Shown here: one piece after another, positions 27,572 to 36,943 of the stretch
Position numbering within the stretch: position 1 is the stretch's first letter
Layout of the letters: each line of letters opens with the position of its first letter
NCBI RefSeq assembly: GCF_000739715.2
Contig: NZ_BBJC02000002.1
Coordinates: forward strand, 397,502 to 461,501
Direction of reading: 5' to 3'
DNA length: 64,000 nucleotides
DNA from: Falsirhodobacter sp. alg1
GTDB taxonomy: Bacteria > Pseudomonadota > Alphaproteobacteria > Rhodobacterales > Rhodobacteraceae
Made by a program: the position numbers and the translations under genes
The notes under the pieces: model-generated
What the model saw: only the letters and a program-made list of their open reading frames with translations
The model's database searches: none
Told to the model about the DNA's origin: nothing

Positions 27572-28735
27572 TTATTGGCTTAGGCGGGTCACAAGGCGCT
27601 GCATGAAGTCCCAGCCCGCCTCGAACTGGCTGATTTCAATGAATTCATCGGGTGTATGTGCCTGGGCGATATCCCCCGGCCCACAAACCACCGTGGAATA
27701 TCCGTTGGCCTGAAAATGCCCCGCCTCGGTGCCATAGCTCACGACATTCACCGAATTATCTCCCGTCAAGCCACGGGCCAGCTCTTCGGCAGCCCCGTCG
27801 GCTTCCGGCACAAGGGGCGGCACGGTAAAGCTGTGCGACAACTCGATGCGGGCCGCAGGACCGACTGCCTTCATCCGACGTTCCACCTGATCGACGACCT
27901 CGCGGTAGCGGGCCCCCCAATCATCCACATTCTCGTCTGGAACAACCCGGTACCCCAGCTTGAAGGTGCATTCACCCGCGGTGATATTATTCGCCTCCCC
28001 CCCGTGGATGACACCCACGCTGACGGTGGTGAACGGCGGATCGAACAAGGCAGCGGTTTCCGTCGGCTTGGCCGACATCAGCGCATCATTGGTTTCGTTC
28101 AGCCAGTTCAGGATGCGGCCAGCCTCATGCACCGCCGAAACCCCCAGATGCTGACGTGACGAATGCACGGGCACGCCGATGATCTTTGTATCGATCGAAC
28201 GGCTGCCCTTGTGTCCCGTGACCACCCGCATACTGCTCGGCTCTCCCACGATGACGGCGGCGGCGCGGGGCAGATCGCGGGCCATCGCCTCGACCATCGA
28301 TACGCAGCCCGTGCAGCCCACCTCCTCATCATAGCTCAGGGCAAGCTGCAACGGACGCTTGACCCCGGCCTTGATTGCCAGCGGCACAGCGGCGATCGCC
28401 AGCGCGTCGAACCCTTTCATGTCGGCAGTCCCGCGGCCATAGAACCGGCCATCCCGTTCCGTCAGCTCCCATGGATCATCGGTCCACGGCTGCCCATCAA
28501 CCGGAACGACATCCGTATGACCGGACAGCACGACACCCCCTTCGACCTTCGGCCCGCAATGGACATAGAGATTGGCCTTCGTCCCATCGGGTGACAGGAT
28601 GCGGACACATTCGGCCCCCCAGCCCTCCAGATACTCCTGCACCCAATCGATCAATGGCAGATTGGTCGTACTGCTGACGGAAGGGAACGAGACCAGTTTG
28701 GCTAGTATCTCGCGGGGGCTCAGTTCGGTCGGCAT
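27572..28735 (-). CDS. argE: Acetylornithine deacetylase
   Basis: An M20A hydrolase of 387 residues. The first metal ligand is in LSGHTDVVPVDG, the bridging Asp in RGTADMKGFDA, and the catalytic Glu in LSYDEEVGCTG, all standard for ArgE, which releases ornithine from N-acetylornithine. The dimerisation lid contains VPVHSSRQHLGVSAVHEA. The location, 3 bases after a peptide-transporter ATPase and before another M20 enzyme, raises the alternative that it acts on imported N-acylated amino acids or dipeptides instead of arginine biosynthesis. Confidence 0.88.
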   Translation of the reverse strand: MPTELSPREILAKLVSFPSVSSTTNLPLIDWVQEYLEGWGAECVRILSPDGTKANLYVHCGPKVEGGVVLSGHTDVVPVDGQPWTDDPWELTERDGRFYGRGTADMKGFDALAIAAVPLAIKAGVKRPLQLALSYDEEVGCTGCVSMVEAMARDLPRAAAVIVGEPSSMRVVTGHKGSRSIDTKIIGVPVHSSRQHLGVSAVHEAGRILNWLNETNDALMSAKPTETAALFDPPFTTVSVGVIHGGEANNITAGECTFKLGYRVVPDENVDDWGARYREVVDQVERRMKAVGPAARIELSHSFTVPPLVPEADGAAEELARGLTGDNSVNVVSYGTEAGHFQANGYSTVVCGPGDIAQAHTPDEFIEISQFEAGWDFMQRLVTRLSQ

Positions 28736-28738
28736 ATG

Positions 28739-30574
28739 TCAGTCCTTGAGAACGCGGTGATCCGGTCCCACGATTTCGTAATCGGAGGCCTTGCTGTCAT
28801 GGCCCACCGGAAAGATGGGCGACGGGATGGGGTTGTATCGCACCTCACGCTGCAGACCGCGTGAATTGGGATCCGCCTGCGGCACGGCGGACAGCAGCGC
28901 ACGGGTATAGGCGTGACGCGGGTTGGAGAATACGGCCGCGCGCGGGCCTATCTCGACGATCCGCCCCATGTACATGACACCGACATGGTGGCTTACACGT
29001 TCCACCACGGCCATATCGTGGCTGATGAACAGGAACGACAGATCCAGATCGGCCTGAAGTTCCATCATCAGGTTCAACACCTGCGCCTGCACCGACACAT
29101 CCAGCGCGGAAACGGCCTCATCGGCGATGACCAGCTTCGGGCCAAGTGCCAACGCGCGGGCAATCGCCACACGCTGGCGCTGCCCGCCCGACAATTCGTG
29201 CGGATAGCGGCGCATGAAGGCGCGGGGCAGCTGCACACGATCGAACAGGGTGGCGACCCGATCCTCCAGCTCCGCCCCGGTGGCGATGTTGTAGTTCCGC
29301 ATCGGCTCGGCCACCTGGTCGAACAGGCGCATCGTGGGGTTCAGGCTGGCATAGGGATCCTGAAAGATCATCTGGATATCGCGGCGCATCTGGCGCCGTT
29401 CCATCGTGGACTGGGGCTGGATCAGGTTTTTGCCACCCAGCCACACCTGCCCGCTGGTCGGTTCGATCAGCCGCAGGATGGATCGACCGCATGTGGATTT
29501 GCCGCAGCCGGATTCCCCGACAAGGGACAGCGTTTCGCCCGTGCGGATCTGCAACGAGACATCTTCCACCGCATGCACATTCGCAATCGTCCGGCGCAGC
29601 AGCCCGCCCTTTACCGGGAACCGCGTGGTCAGATGGCGCACATCAAGCAGCACCTCTCCTTGCGGACGCGGCGGATAGACGGGGGCGGGAATGACCTGAC
29701 CATCGCGGGTATATAGCTGCATCGGCTCGGGGGCGGCTTTTCCCTCCATCTCTCCCAGACGGGGAACGGCAGCCAGCAAGGCACGGGTATAGGGATGTTT
29801 CGGGGCCTCGAATATCTGCCCGACAGGCCCCTCCTCGACCTTGTTGCCCCGGAACATGACGACGACACGATCGGCAAGTTGCGCCACCACCGACATATCG
29901 TGAGTGATGAACATCACGGCCATGCCCTGCTCGCGCTTCAGCCGGTCGATCAGGGTCAGGATCTCGGCCTGGATGGTCACATCCAGCGCAGTTGTCGGCT
30001 CGTCGCAGATCAGCAGCTTCGGCTCGCAGGCCATGGCCATCGCGATGACGACACGCTGGCGCATTCCGCCTGAAAGCTCGTGCGGGTACTGTGTCAGCCG
30101 ACGCTCCGGTTCGTTGATCCGAACCATCTTCAACAGTTCCAGCGCACGCTGCCGCGCGTCGGCGGCGGACATGGCGCGGTGGATGCGGATGCCCTCGGTC
30201 AACTGGCGTTCGATGGTGAACACCGGGTTCAGGCTGGTCATCGGCTCCTGAAAGATCATGCCGATTTCGTTGCCGCGGATCGTACGCATCGTGGGGCTGT
30301 CGGCCTGTGCCAGATCGATCATGCCGTCCTTGCGCTGAAACTCAAGCTGGCCGCCCGCAATCTCGCCACCGCCGAATTCCACCAGCCGCATCAGCGACAG
30401 GGAGGATACCGACTTTCCCGAACCGGATTCACCCACGACGCAAACGCATTCCCCTGCGTTTATGTCAAAGCTCAGATCCTCCACCCCCAGTACGGGACCG
30501 TCGTTCGTCTGGAATGCAACGCGCAAATTCCGGATGCGCACCAATGGCGCGGGATCAGGCAGGTGATCGAGCAT
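28739..30574 (-). CDS. Oligopeptide ABC transporter, fused DppD-DppF ATPase
   Basis: A single 611-residue chain with two ATP-binding cassettes of the peptide/nickel family. The first has Walker A GESGSGKS near residue 50 and signature LSGGMRQR; the second has Walker A GESGCGKST near residue 353 and signature LSGGQRQR. Each is followed by the family's C-terminal extension with the (H)P-Y-T-R segment (KHPYTRALLAAVP; RHAYTRALLSAVP). It supplies both ATPase subunits to the permeases encoded divergently at 32603-34511. Operon with argE (3 bases) and the M20 amidohydrolase. Confidence 0.95.
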   Translation of the reverse strand: MLDHLPDPAPLVRIRNLRVAFQTNDGPVLGVEDLSFDINAGECVCVVGESGSGKSVSSLSLMRLVEFGGGEIAGGQLEFQRKDGMIDLAQADSPTMRTIRGNEIGMIFQEPMTSLNPVFTIERQLTEGIRIHRAMSAADARQRALELLKMVRINEPERRLTQYPHELSGGMRQRVVIAMAMACEPKLLICDEPTTALDVTIQAEILTLIDRLKREQGMAVMFITHDMSVVAQLADRVVVMFRGNKVEEGPVGQIFEAPKHPYTRALLAAVPRLGEMEGKAAPEPMQLYTRDGQVIPAPVYPPRPQGEVLLDVRHLTTRFPVKGGLLRRTIANVHAVEDVSLQIRTGETLSLVGESGCGKSTCGRSILRLIEPTSGQVWLGGKNLIQPQSTMERRQMRRDIQMIFQDPYASLNPTMRLFDQVAEPMRNYNIATGAELEDRVATLFDRVQLPRAFMRRYPHELSGGQRQRVAIARALALGPKLVIADEAVSALDVSVQAQVLNLMMELQADLDLSFLFISHDMAVVERVSHHVGVMYMGRIVEIGPRAAVFSNPRHAYTRALLSAVPQADPNSRGLQREVRYNPIPSPIFPVGHDSKASDYEIVGPDHRVLKD

Positions 30575-30772
30575 GGTGATGAGCCTTGTCGAAGGGTACG
30601 GGCCACGAAATACGGCCTCACTGCCCTAACGAAGTCAGATGGGATACCAAAAGTCAAACCGCCAAAAAATCTTTTTCCGATTAAATTTTATGCATGTGTG
30701 ATTATTAAAAAACCTTGCAAGATTAGTGGTTTCTGATGAACACTGCCCGAACAAGGGGCAAAAGACCCCGCC

Positions 30773-30815
30773 ACCACGCCGGGGCATTTACCCTCCCGAA
30801 ATGCCCCGGCGTGGT
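30773..30815 (+). terminator. Strong 17-bp hairpin in the leader of the peptide-binding protein gene
   Basis: ACCACGCCGGGGCATTT (30773-30789) and AAATGCCCCGGCGTGGT (30799-30815) are exact complements with a 9-base loop, followed by TATTG. It lies 29 bases before the ATG at 30845, downstream of an AT-rich stretch that probably holds the promoters. It may act as an attenuator, protect the mRNA 5' end, or end upstream transcripts. Confidence 0.65.
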
Positions 30816-30844
30816 TATTGAACCGACCCAACATGGAGAACCGA

Positions 30845-32545
30845 ATGACCCTAAGACATCTGCTGCTCGGGGCTGGTCTTTCTGCCCTTCTGGCACCCGC
30901 AGCCTTTGCCGAACGTGGCGCGGACGGACATGTGAACCTGATCTATTATCAGGCTCCATCGATCATGAACCCCTATCTTTCCGGCGGCACGAAAGACCTT
31001 GAGGCCTCCAGCCTCGTGATCGAGCCGCTTGTGCGTTTCAACCCCACAGGAGAGATGGTTCCCTGGCTGGTCGAAGAGATTCCCACGATCGAAAACGGCG
31101 GCGTGGCCGAGGATATGACCTCGATCACCTACAAGCTGAAACCCGGCCTGAAATGGTCCGACGGCACCGATTTCACAGCAGATGACGTGGTCTTTACCGG
31201 GCAATACTGCATGCATCCCGAAGGGGCCTGCGCCCAGCTGGCACGATTTGAGGGTGTGAAGGAGATCGAGGCGCTTGATCCGCAAACGGTCAAGATCACG
31301 TTTACCGGACCGAAACCCTATCCCTACATGCCGTTCGTCACCTACGAATCGCCGATCCTGCAAAAGGCGCAATTCCAGAATTGCACCGGCACCGCCGGCC
31401 CAAGCTGCAGCGAGGAAAACTTCAACCCCATCGGCACAGGCGCATTCAAGGTGGACGAATTCCGCCCGAATGACGTGATCTCGCTGTCGGCCAACGAAAA
31501 CTACCGTGACCCGGCCCTGCCCCATTTCGCCACCATGACGCTGAAGGGCGGCGGCGATGCGGCGGCCGCAGCACGTTCGGTGCTGGAAACCGGCGAATAC
31601 GATTACGCCTGGAACATTCAGCTGGCACCCGAAGTGCTGGCGCAGATGATTTCCGCCGGCAAGGGTGAGGCGATAAAAACCTTTGGCACTCAGGTCGAAC
31701 GGATCGAAGTGAACCTGACCGATCCGTCCTCCTCGCTGCCCGAGGGCGAACGCTCCACCGACGCGCACCCCCATCCGTTCCTGAGCGATGTGCGTGTGCG
31801 CCGGGCCTTGTCGATGGCGATCGACCGCCAGTTGCTGTCCGATATCGGTTACGGCGAAGCGGGCAAACCCACCTGCAACCTGGTGCCGGCACCGGCTGCC
31901 TATGCCTCGCCCAATACGGAATGCCTGACACAGGATATCGAAGGGGCAAAGGCCCTGCTGGACGAAGCAGGCTGGGTTCCGGGATCAGATGGTGTGCGTG
32001 AAAAGGATGGCATGCGGCTGAGCCTACTGTTCCAGACCTCCACCAATGCCGTACGGCAGGATTTCCAGTCGATCATCAAGCAGTGGTGGCAGGAAATCGG
32101 CGTGGAAACCGAACTGAAGAATGTGGACGGCTCGGTCTTCTTCGGTTCGGATCCGGGGTCGCCCGATACGATGCACAAATTCTATGCCGACGTGGAAATG
32201 TACGCCAACACCTTCCCCGGTACGGACCCCGAGCAGTATCTGGCCCAGTACACCTGTGAAAAAGCCCCCGATCCGGGCAACGCATGGCAGGGTTCGAACA
32301 CCAACCGGTATTGCGATCCCGCCTATGATGAAATGCTGGCCGAACTGGGGGCCACTGCGGATCTGGAAGAACGTGGCCGCCTGAGCATCGCCCTGAACGA
32401 CATGCTGACCAAGGATTCGATGACAGTACTGCCGCTGGTCTATCGCGGCACATCCTCTGCCCGGTCCAACACGTTGGGCGGGGTCAACATCAACGCGTGG
32501 GACAGCGGCCTCTGGAATGTCGCTGACTGGTACCGCGTAAAATAA
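30845..32545 (+). CDS. Oligopeptide ABC transporter, periplasmic binding protein (family 5)
   Basis: A 566-residue solute-binding protein of the DppA/OppA family. A signal peptide is clear (MTLRHLLLGAGLSALLAPAA, cleavage after AFA). The early NPYLSGGTKDLEASSLVIEPLVR segment, KLKPGLKWSDGTDFTADDVVFT, and the NPIGTGAFKVDEFRPND signature are family hallmarks. Cys residues (for example CMHPEGAC) suggest disulfides. The ATG at 30845 follows GGAG. It is the first gene of the operon; a terminator-like hairpin after it should make it more abundant than the permeases. Confidence 0.95.
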   Translation: MTLRHLLLGAGLSALLAPAAFAERGADGHVNLIYYQAPSIMNPYLSGGTKDLEASSLVIEPLVRFNPTGEMVPWLVEEIPTIENGGVAEDMTSITYKLKPGLKWSDGTDFTADDVVFTGQYCMHPEGACAQLARFEGVKEIEALDPQTVKITFTGPKPYPYMPFVTYESPILQKAQFQNCTGTAGPSCSEENFNPIGTGAFKVDEFRPNDVISLSANENYRDPALPHFATMTLKGGGDAAAAARSVLETGEYDYAWNIQLAPEVLAQMISAGKGEAIKTFGTQVERIEVNLTDPSSSLPEGERSTDAHPHPFLSDVRVRRALSMAIDRQLLSDIGYGEAGKPTCNLVPAPAAYASPNTECLTQDIEGAKALLDEAGWVPGSDGVREKDGMRLSLLFQTSTNAVRQDFQSIIKQWWQEIGVETELKNVDGSVFFGSDPGSPDTMHKFYADVEMYANTFPGTDPEQYLAQYTCEKAPDPGNAWQGSNTNRYCDPAYDEMLAELGATADLEERGRLSIALNDMLTKDSMTVLPLVYRGTSSARSNTLGGVNINAWDSGLWNVADWYRVK

Positions 32546-32551
32546 TGCCCC

Positions 32552-32571
32552 GGCGCGCCTTCGGGCGCGCC
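32552..32571 (+). terminator. Intercistronic hairpin after the binding-protein gene
   Basis: GGCGCGCC (32552-32559) and GGCGCGCC (32564-32571) pair around TTCG and run into TTTCCTTTTCTC. It starts 7 bases after the stop and 31 before the permease start, a place where a leaky terminator lowers permease expression relative to the binding protein. Confidence 0.85.
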
Positions 32572-32602
32572 TTTCCTTTTCTCTTCCTGACGGAAGGTGC
32601 CG

Positions 32603-33610
32603 ATGCTCACCTTTACTATACGCCGACTACTGGTCGCGATCCCGACACTCCTCTTCATCAGCCTTATCATCTTCTTGCTGCTGGACCTGGCTCCGGGGGA
32701 TCCATTGGCAAACATGCCACTGACGATTCCGCCTGATGTCCGTGAAAACATGCGCGCGGCGCTTGGCCTCGACCAGCCTGTCTGGATCCGCTACGCCCTG
32801 TGGTTGAAGCAGTTCTTCTGGGTAGAGCCACTCAACATCCTCGATTCCATTCTGGGAACCAGCCTTGCCGGTGACGGACAGCGCGTTCTGTCATGGCAGA
32901 CACGTTCCCCCGTGGCCGACATCATCGCACAACGGATGCCCCAGACGCTTTGGGTTGTGGGCCTTGCCTATGTTGTGGGTGTTCTGATCGCCATCCCGAT
33001 CGGCATCATCTCGGCCTACAAACAGTATTCCGTGTTCGATCAGGCCGGAACCTTCGTATCGATGATCGGCTATTCCGTTCCGCCCTTCTTTACCGGCGTG
33101 CTGGTCATCATCATCTTTTCGGTCAATCTGGGCTGGTTTCCCTCGATCTATGACACCACCCTGCAGGTGAACAGCTGGGCAACGTTCAAACAGCAGCTGA
33201 TCCAGATGGTGATGCCCGTCATGGTGCTGGCATTGCAGACCACGGCACAGATCAGCCGTTTCATGCGCGCCTCCATGCTGGACAACCTCCGGCAGGATTA
33301 CGTGCGCACGGCGCGGGCAAAGGGCCTGCGGGAACGCACGGTGCTGATGGCCCATGTCGCACGCAACTCCATGATCCCGGTCGTAACCGTCATCGCCCTT
33401 GGTGTCCCGTCGATCTTCGGCGGTGCGATCATCACCGAACAGGTCTTCAAGGTAAACGGCATCGGCCAGCTGATGATCACCTCCATCCAGTCAAACGACA
33501 TTCCGATGGTACAAACCCTGACCTTCATTTTCGCCGTGCTGATCGTGCTGGCGAACCTGATCGCCGACATCCTTTATGGACTGCTTGACCCGAGGATCCG
33601 CTATGACTGA
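32603..33610 (+). CDS. Oligopeptide ABC transporter permease, DppB type
   Basis: A 335-residue inner-membrane permease with about six helices. The first helix (MLTFTIRRLLVAIPTLLFIS), GDPLANMP after it, and the EAA loop YVRTARAKGLRERTVLMAHVARNSMIPVV are standard for DppB. The region about 71-100, between helices 1 and 2, is longer than usual (FFWVEPLNILDSILGTSLAGDGQ). The ATG at 32603 follows GGAAGG. It overlaps dppC by 8 bases. Confidence 0.94.
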   Translation: MLTFTIRRLLVAIPTLLFISLIIFLLLDLAPGDPLANMPLTIPPDVRENMRAALGLDQPVWIRYALWLKQFFWVEPLNILDSILGTSLAGDGQRVLSWQTRSPVADIIAQRMPQTLWVVGLAYVVGVLIAIPIGIISAYKQYSVFDQAGTFVSMIGYSVPPFFTGVLVIIIFSVNLGWFPSIYDTTLQVNSWATFKQQLIQMVMPVMVLALQTTAQISRFMRASMLDNLRQDYVRTARAKGLRERTVLMAHVARNSMIPVVTVIALGVPSIFGGAIITEQVFKVNGIGQLMITSIQSNDIPMVQTLTFIFAVLIVLANLIADILYGLLDPRIRYD

Positions 33611-34511
33611 TGCAACAGCCTCCGCCCCGCCGCGCCACAGATCGCAACGACAAGAGGTCTGGCGCCAGTTCCGCAGCCACAAGGGGGCCATGGCGGGGCT
33701 GGTGATCTTCGTCGTCATCCTGCTGGGCGTCACGATCGGTCCGTGGCTATGGGGGCTGGATGCCACCCTGGTCGACATCCGTTCGCGCAATCTGGGGCCG
33801 TCGCTGGCACATCCCTTCGGAACGGACCAGCTCGGGCGCGATCTGCTGGCCCGGATCCTGTCGGGCGGGCGCGTGTCATTGGCCGTCGGGCTGACGGCCA
33901 TGTTGCTGTCGCTGGCTCTGGGCACATTCGTGGGCGTGGTCGCCGGGTTCTTCGAGCGTCTGGATGGGGCGCTGATGCGGCTCACCGATCTGTTTCTTGC
34001 CCTGCCCCTGCTGCCCCTGCTGCTGGTGATGGTCATGCTGTTCCGCGAACCGCTCTCGCGCAGCTTCGGGCCGGAAAACGGCATTTTCCTGCTGATGGTG
34101 ACGGCCATCGGGCTGACAAGCTGGATGAACACCGCGCGTATCGTGCGCGGCGATGTTCTGGCGATCAAGAACCGGGAATTCATCATGGCGGCAAAATCGA
34201 TCGGGACCGAACCCTCGGCCATGATCCGGCGCCATATCCTGCCCAACGTCCTCAGCCCGATCCTCGTATCGGCAACACTGGGTATTGCCACGGCCATCAT
34301 CACCGAATCCTCGCTGTCCTTTCTCGGGCTGGGCTTTCCGCCCGATTTCCCGACCTGGGGGCGCCTGCTCTATGATGCCGTGGACCAGATCCAGCTGTTC
34401 CCGATCCGCGTCATCCTGCCCGGTGTTGCCATTGCCCTGACGGTGCTGTCGGTCAACTACATCGGTGATGGCCTGCGCGACGCAATGGATCTGCGGGCGC
34501 GCAAGCGCTAG
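33603..34511 (+). CDS. Oligopeptide ABC transporter permease, DppC type
   Basis: A 302-residue permease with an N-terminal cytoplasmic stretch (PPRHRSQRQEVWRQFRSHKG) and about six helices. HPFGTDQLGRDLLARILSGGRVSL and the EAA loop FIMAAKSIGTEPSAMIRRHILPNVLSPI identify the DppC family. It forms the channel with the DppB-like protein and completes the transporter with the fused ATPase encoded divergently. Its end is only 10 bases from the end of convergent cysA. Confidence 0.94.
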   Translation: MTDATASAPPRHRSQRQEVWRQFRSHKGAMAGLVIFVVILLGVTIGPWLWGLDATLVDIRSRNLGPSLAHPFGTDQLGRDLLARILSGGRVSLAVGLTAMLLSLALGTFVGVVAGFFERLDGALMRLTDLFLALPLLPLLLVMVMLFREPLSRSFGPENGIFLLMVTAIGLTSWMNTARIVRGDVLAIKNREFIMAAKSIGTEPSAMIRRHILPNVLSPILVSATLGIATAIITESSLSFLGLGFPPDFPTWGRLLYDAVDQIQLFPIRVILPGVAIALTVLSVNYIGDGLRDAMDLRARKR

Positions 34512-34521
34512 GCATTTTGCC

Positions 34522-35238
34522 CTAGCTGACGAATTCGCGGACGAATTCGGTGGCAGGGTTGGACCGGATATCGATGGGGCGGCCGATCTGTTCGATCCGC
34601 CCCATCGACATGACAACCACCAGATCCGCCAGCTCCATCGCCTCTTCCTGATCATGGGTCACGAAGATGGATGTCAGGCCGGTCGCATCATGGATCTCGC
34701 GAAGGCCCGCGCGCAATTCACGCCGCACGCGGGCATCCAATGCACCAAAGGGTTCATCCAGCAGCAACATCCGCGGCTCGATCGCCAGCGCCCGCGCCAA
34801 TGCCACGCGCTGCCGTTGGCCCCCCGATAATTGCGATGGATAGCGCCCCCCGATTTCCGGCAGCTGGATCAGCTCCAGTAGGTTCGTCACACGGCGCGTG
34901 ATCTCCCCTGCCGGCGGACGGCTAAGGCGGGACCGCGCGCGCAACCCATAGGCAATATTCTCGAACACCGTCATATGGCGGAACAGCGCGTAGGACTGGA
35001 ACACGAAGCCGGCGCGCCGCTCCTGTACCGTCAGGCCGGCGGCGTCGGCGCCTTCCAGCAGCACCCTGCCCGAACTGGGAAACTCCAACCCGCCCAGAAT
35101 ACGCAGCAATGTAGTCTTCCCCGATCCCGACGGCCCCAGCAACGCCACAAGTGCCCCCGAAGGGATCGCAAGGCTGACCGGATGAAGCGCCGCGGTGGTG
35201 CCATAAGCTTTGGCAATTTCTTCGATCTGGATATGCAT
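34522..35238 (-). CDS. cysA: Sulfate/thiosulfate ABC transporter ATPase, short form
   Basis: ATPase of the sulfate importer. Walker [10 protein letters not shown] near residue 40, Q-loop [22 protein letters not shown], signature LSGGQRQR and Walker [14 protein letters not shown] are typical of CysA. At 238 residues it stops right after the cassette ([16 protein letters not shown]); usual CysA has about 100 more residues forming the TOBE regulatory domain. The ATG at 35238 has a GGAG ribosome site. The gene ends 10 bases before convergent dppC. Loss of the TOBE part could remove a regulatory input. Confidence 0.92.
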   Translation of the reverse strand: MHIQIEEIAKAYGTTAALHPVSLAIPSGALVALLGPSGSGKTTLLRILGGLEFPSSGRVLLEGADAAGLTVQERRAGFVFQSYALFRHMTVFENIAYGLRARSRLSRPPAGEITRRVTNLLELIQLPEIGGRYPSQLSGGQRQRVALARALAIEPRMLLLDEPFGALDARVRRELRAGLREIHDATGLTSIFVTHDQEEAMELADLVVVMSMGRIEQIGRPIDIRSNPATEFVREFVS

Positions 35239-35252
35239 CTTAAAGCTCCTTC

Positions 35253-36110
35253 TCAATGGCGACGGGTGGCGGCCAGCGCGTCGGCATGGTACCATTCCAA
35301 GATGGATTTCAGGGCGAGGGTCATCAGCGCCAACAGCGCCAGCACGGCCGCAAGCGTAAAGGCGGCAACCGAAAGATATTCGTTGTACATCATTTCGATG
35401 GTGATCGGCATCGTAGCCGTCTCACCGCGGATACGGCCCGAAACCACCGCCACGGCGCCGAATTCACCCATTGCGCGGGCGTTGCACAGCAGTACGCCGT
35501 ACAGCAGCGCCCAACGGATGTTCGGCAGGGTAACGGTACGGAACACGCGCCAGCCGGAAGCCCCCAGCGTCAGCGCGGCCTCTTCCTCGGCCCGGCCCTG
35601 TTCGATCATCACCGGAATCAATTCCCGCGCGACAAAGGGAAAGGAGACGAAGACCGTCGCCAGAACCACGCCGGGCAGCGCAAAGATGATCGGCACCCCT
35701 GCCCCCACCAGCATCCCGCCCAAAGTGGAATTGGCGCCCAACAGCAGCACAAGGCACAAGCCCGCCACCACCGGTGACACCGAAAACGGCAGGTCGATCA
35801 GGGTGATCAGAAAGGCCTTGCCGCGAAAATCGAACTTGGTAATCGCCCAGGCCGCCGCAAGGCCAAATACCGCATTCATCGGAACCGAAATTGCCGCCAC
35901 CGTCAGCGTCAGGCGAATGGCCTGCCACGCATCCCGCTGGCCAAGGGATTCTACCGCCGTCATCCACCCACGCGACAGCGCCTCGGAGAACACGACGAAC
36001 AATGGCGCGAACAGCAGCAAGGACAGGATGGAGACGACCGTGCCGATCAGCAAGCGGCGCGCCCAGGGCGATTCCTCGGTCGGGTTCCGAAAGGCAATCA
36101 AGTCAGACAT
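35253..36110 (-). CDS. cysW: Sulfate/thiosulfate ABC transporter permease CysW
   Basis: A 285-residue permease with about six helices. The start [23 protein letters not shown] precedes helix 1. [24 protein letters not shown] and [30 protein letters not shown] (the EAA loop) mark CysW, and [32 protein letters not shown] is characteristic. It overlaps cysT by 8 bases and precedes cysA by 14. Confidence 0.95.
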   Translation of the reverse strand: MSDLIAFRNPTEESPWARRLLIGTVVSILSLLLFAPLFVVFSEALSRGWMTAVESLGQRDAWQAIRLTLTVAAISVPMNAVFGLAAAWAITKFDFRGKAFLITLIDLPFSVSPVVAGLCLVLLLGANSTLGGMLVGAGVPIIFALPGVVLATVFVSFPFVARELIPVMIEQGRAEEEAALTLGASGWRVFRTVTLPNIRWALLYGVLLCNARAMGEFGAVAVVSGRIRGETATMPITIEMMYNEYLSVAAFTLAAVLALLALMTLALKSILEWYHADALAATRRH

Positions 36111-36939
36111 ATCCGATCCTCCGTCTGCTCCAGATCTGGATGAGGTTGATGGCAAACAGCATGAGAAAGGAGATCAGCAGCATCGCGATCCCGATGGCTG
36201 CGGCGGCGTTGTAATTGAACTCCTCCAACCGGATCACGATCAGCAAGGGGGCGATCTCGGTCCGGTTCGGAATATTGCCCGCAATGAAGATGACCGAGCC
36301 GTATTCACCGACCGAGCGTGCCAGGGCCAAGGCGAACCCCGTCAGGGCCGCAGGCATCAGCATCGGCAGGATCACCCGGCGCAGCGTCGTCAGCCGTGAG
36401 GCCCCCAGACTGGCCGAGGCTTCTTCCACCTCATGCTCTATTTCCGCGATCACAGGCTGTACCGTCCGGGTGACGAACGGCAGCCCGACAAAGACCAGCG
36501 CCACGAAAATACCCGCCTGCGTATAGGCGATGCGCAGGCCCATATCCGCCGCAATCCCGCCGAACAATCCGTTCGGCGCATAAAGCGTGGTCAATGCGAT
36601 ACCCGCCACTGCCGTCGGCAGCGCAAAGGGCAGATCGACTGCGGCATCGATCAGCCTTTTACCCGGAAAGCGGTAGCGTACCAATATCCAGGCCAGCATC
36701 ACACCGAACACCAGATTGAACAGGGCCGCCAAGACCGACAGGCGGAACGAAAGGAACAGCGCGCCGCGTACCCTTTCGCTGCTGACTGTGGCCCAGATTT
36801 CGGCTGGCCCCCATACCAGCCCCCGCATCAGCAGGGCCATGATCGGCAGGATAACGATGACCGACAGCATCGTGACCGTGATTCCCATGGCCAGATTGAA
36901 TCCCGGCATGGCGGACCGGCGTATGAGCATGCTCGGCAT
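36103..36939 (-). CDS. cysT: Sulfate/thiosulfate ABC transporter permease CysT
   Basis: A 278-residue permease that pairs with CysW. Features: LPIMALLMRGL in helix 1, VDLPFALPTAVAGIALTTLYAPNGLFG, the EAA loop EVEEASASLGASRLTTLRRVILPMLMPAAL, and ARSVGEYGSVIFIAGNIPNRTEIAPLLI near the end. The ATG at 36939 with GAGGTG upstream is preferred over the next one at 36930. It starts 4 bases after the cysP stop. Confidence 0.95.
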   Translation of the reverse strand: MPSMLIRRSAMPGFNLAMGITVTMLSVIVILPIMALLMRGLVWGPAEIWATVSSERVRGALFLSFRLSVLAALFNLVFGVMLAWILVRYRFPGKRLIDAAVDLPFALPTAVAGIALTTLYAPNGLFGGIAADMGLRIAYTQAGIFVALVFVGLPFVTRTVQPVIAEIEHEVEEASASLGASRLTTLRRVILPMLMPAALTGFALALARSVGEYGSVIFIAGNIPNRTEIAPLLIVIRLEEFNYNAAAAIGIAMLLISFLMLFAINLIQIWSRRRIGYV

Positions 36940-36943
36940 TCCG

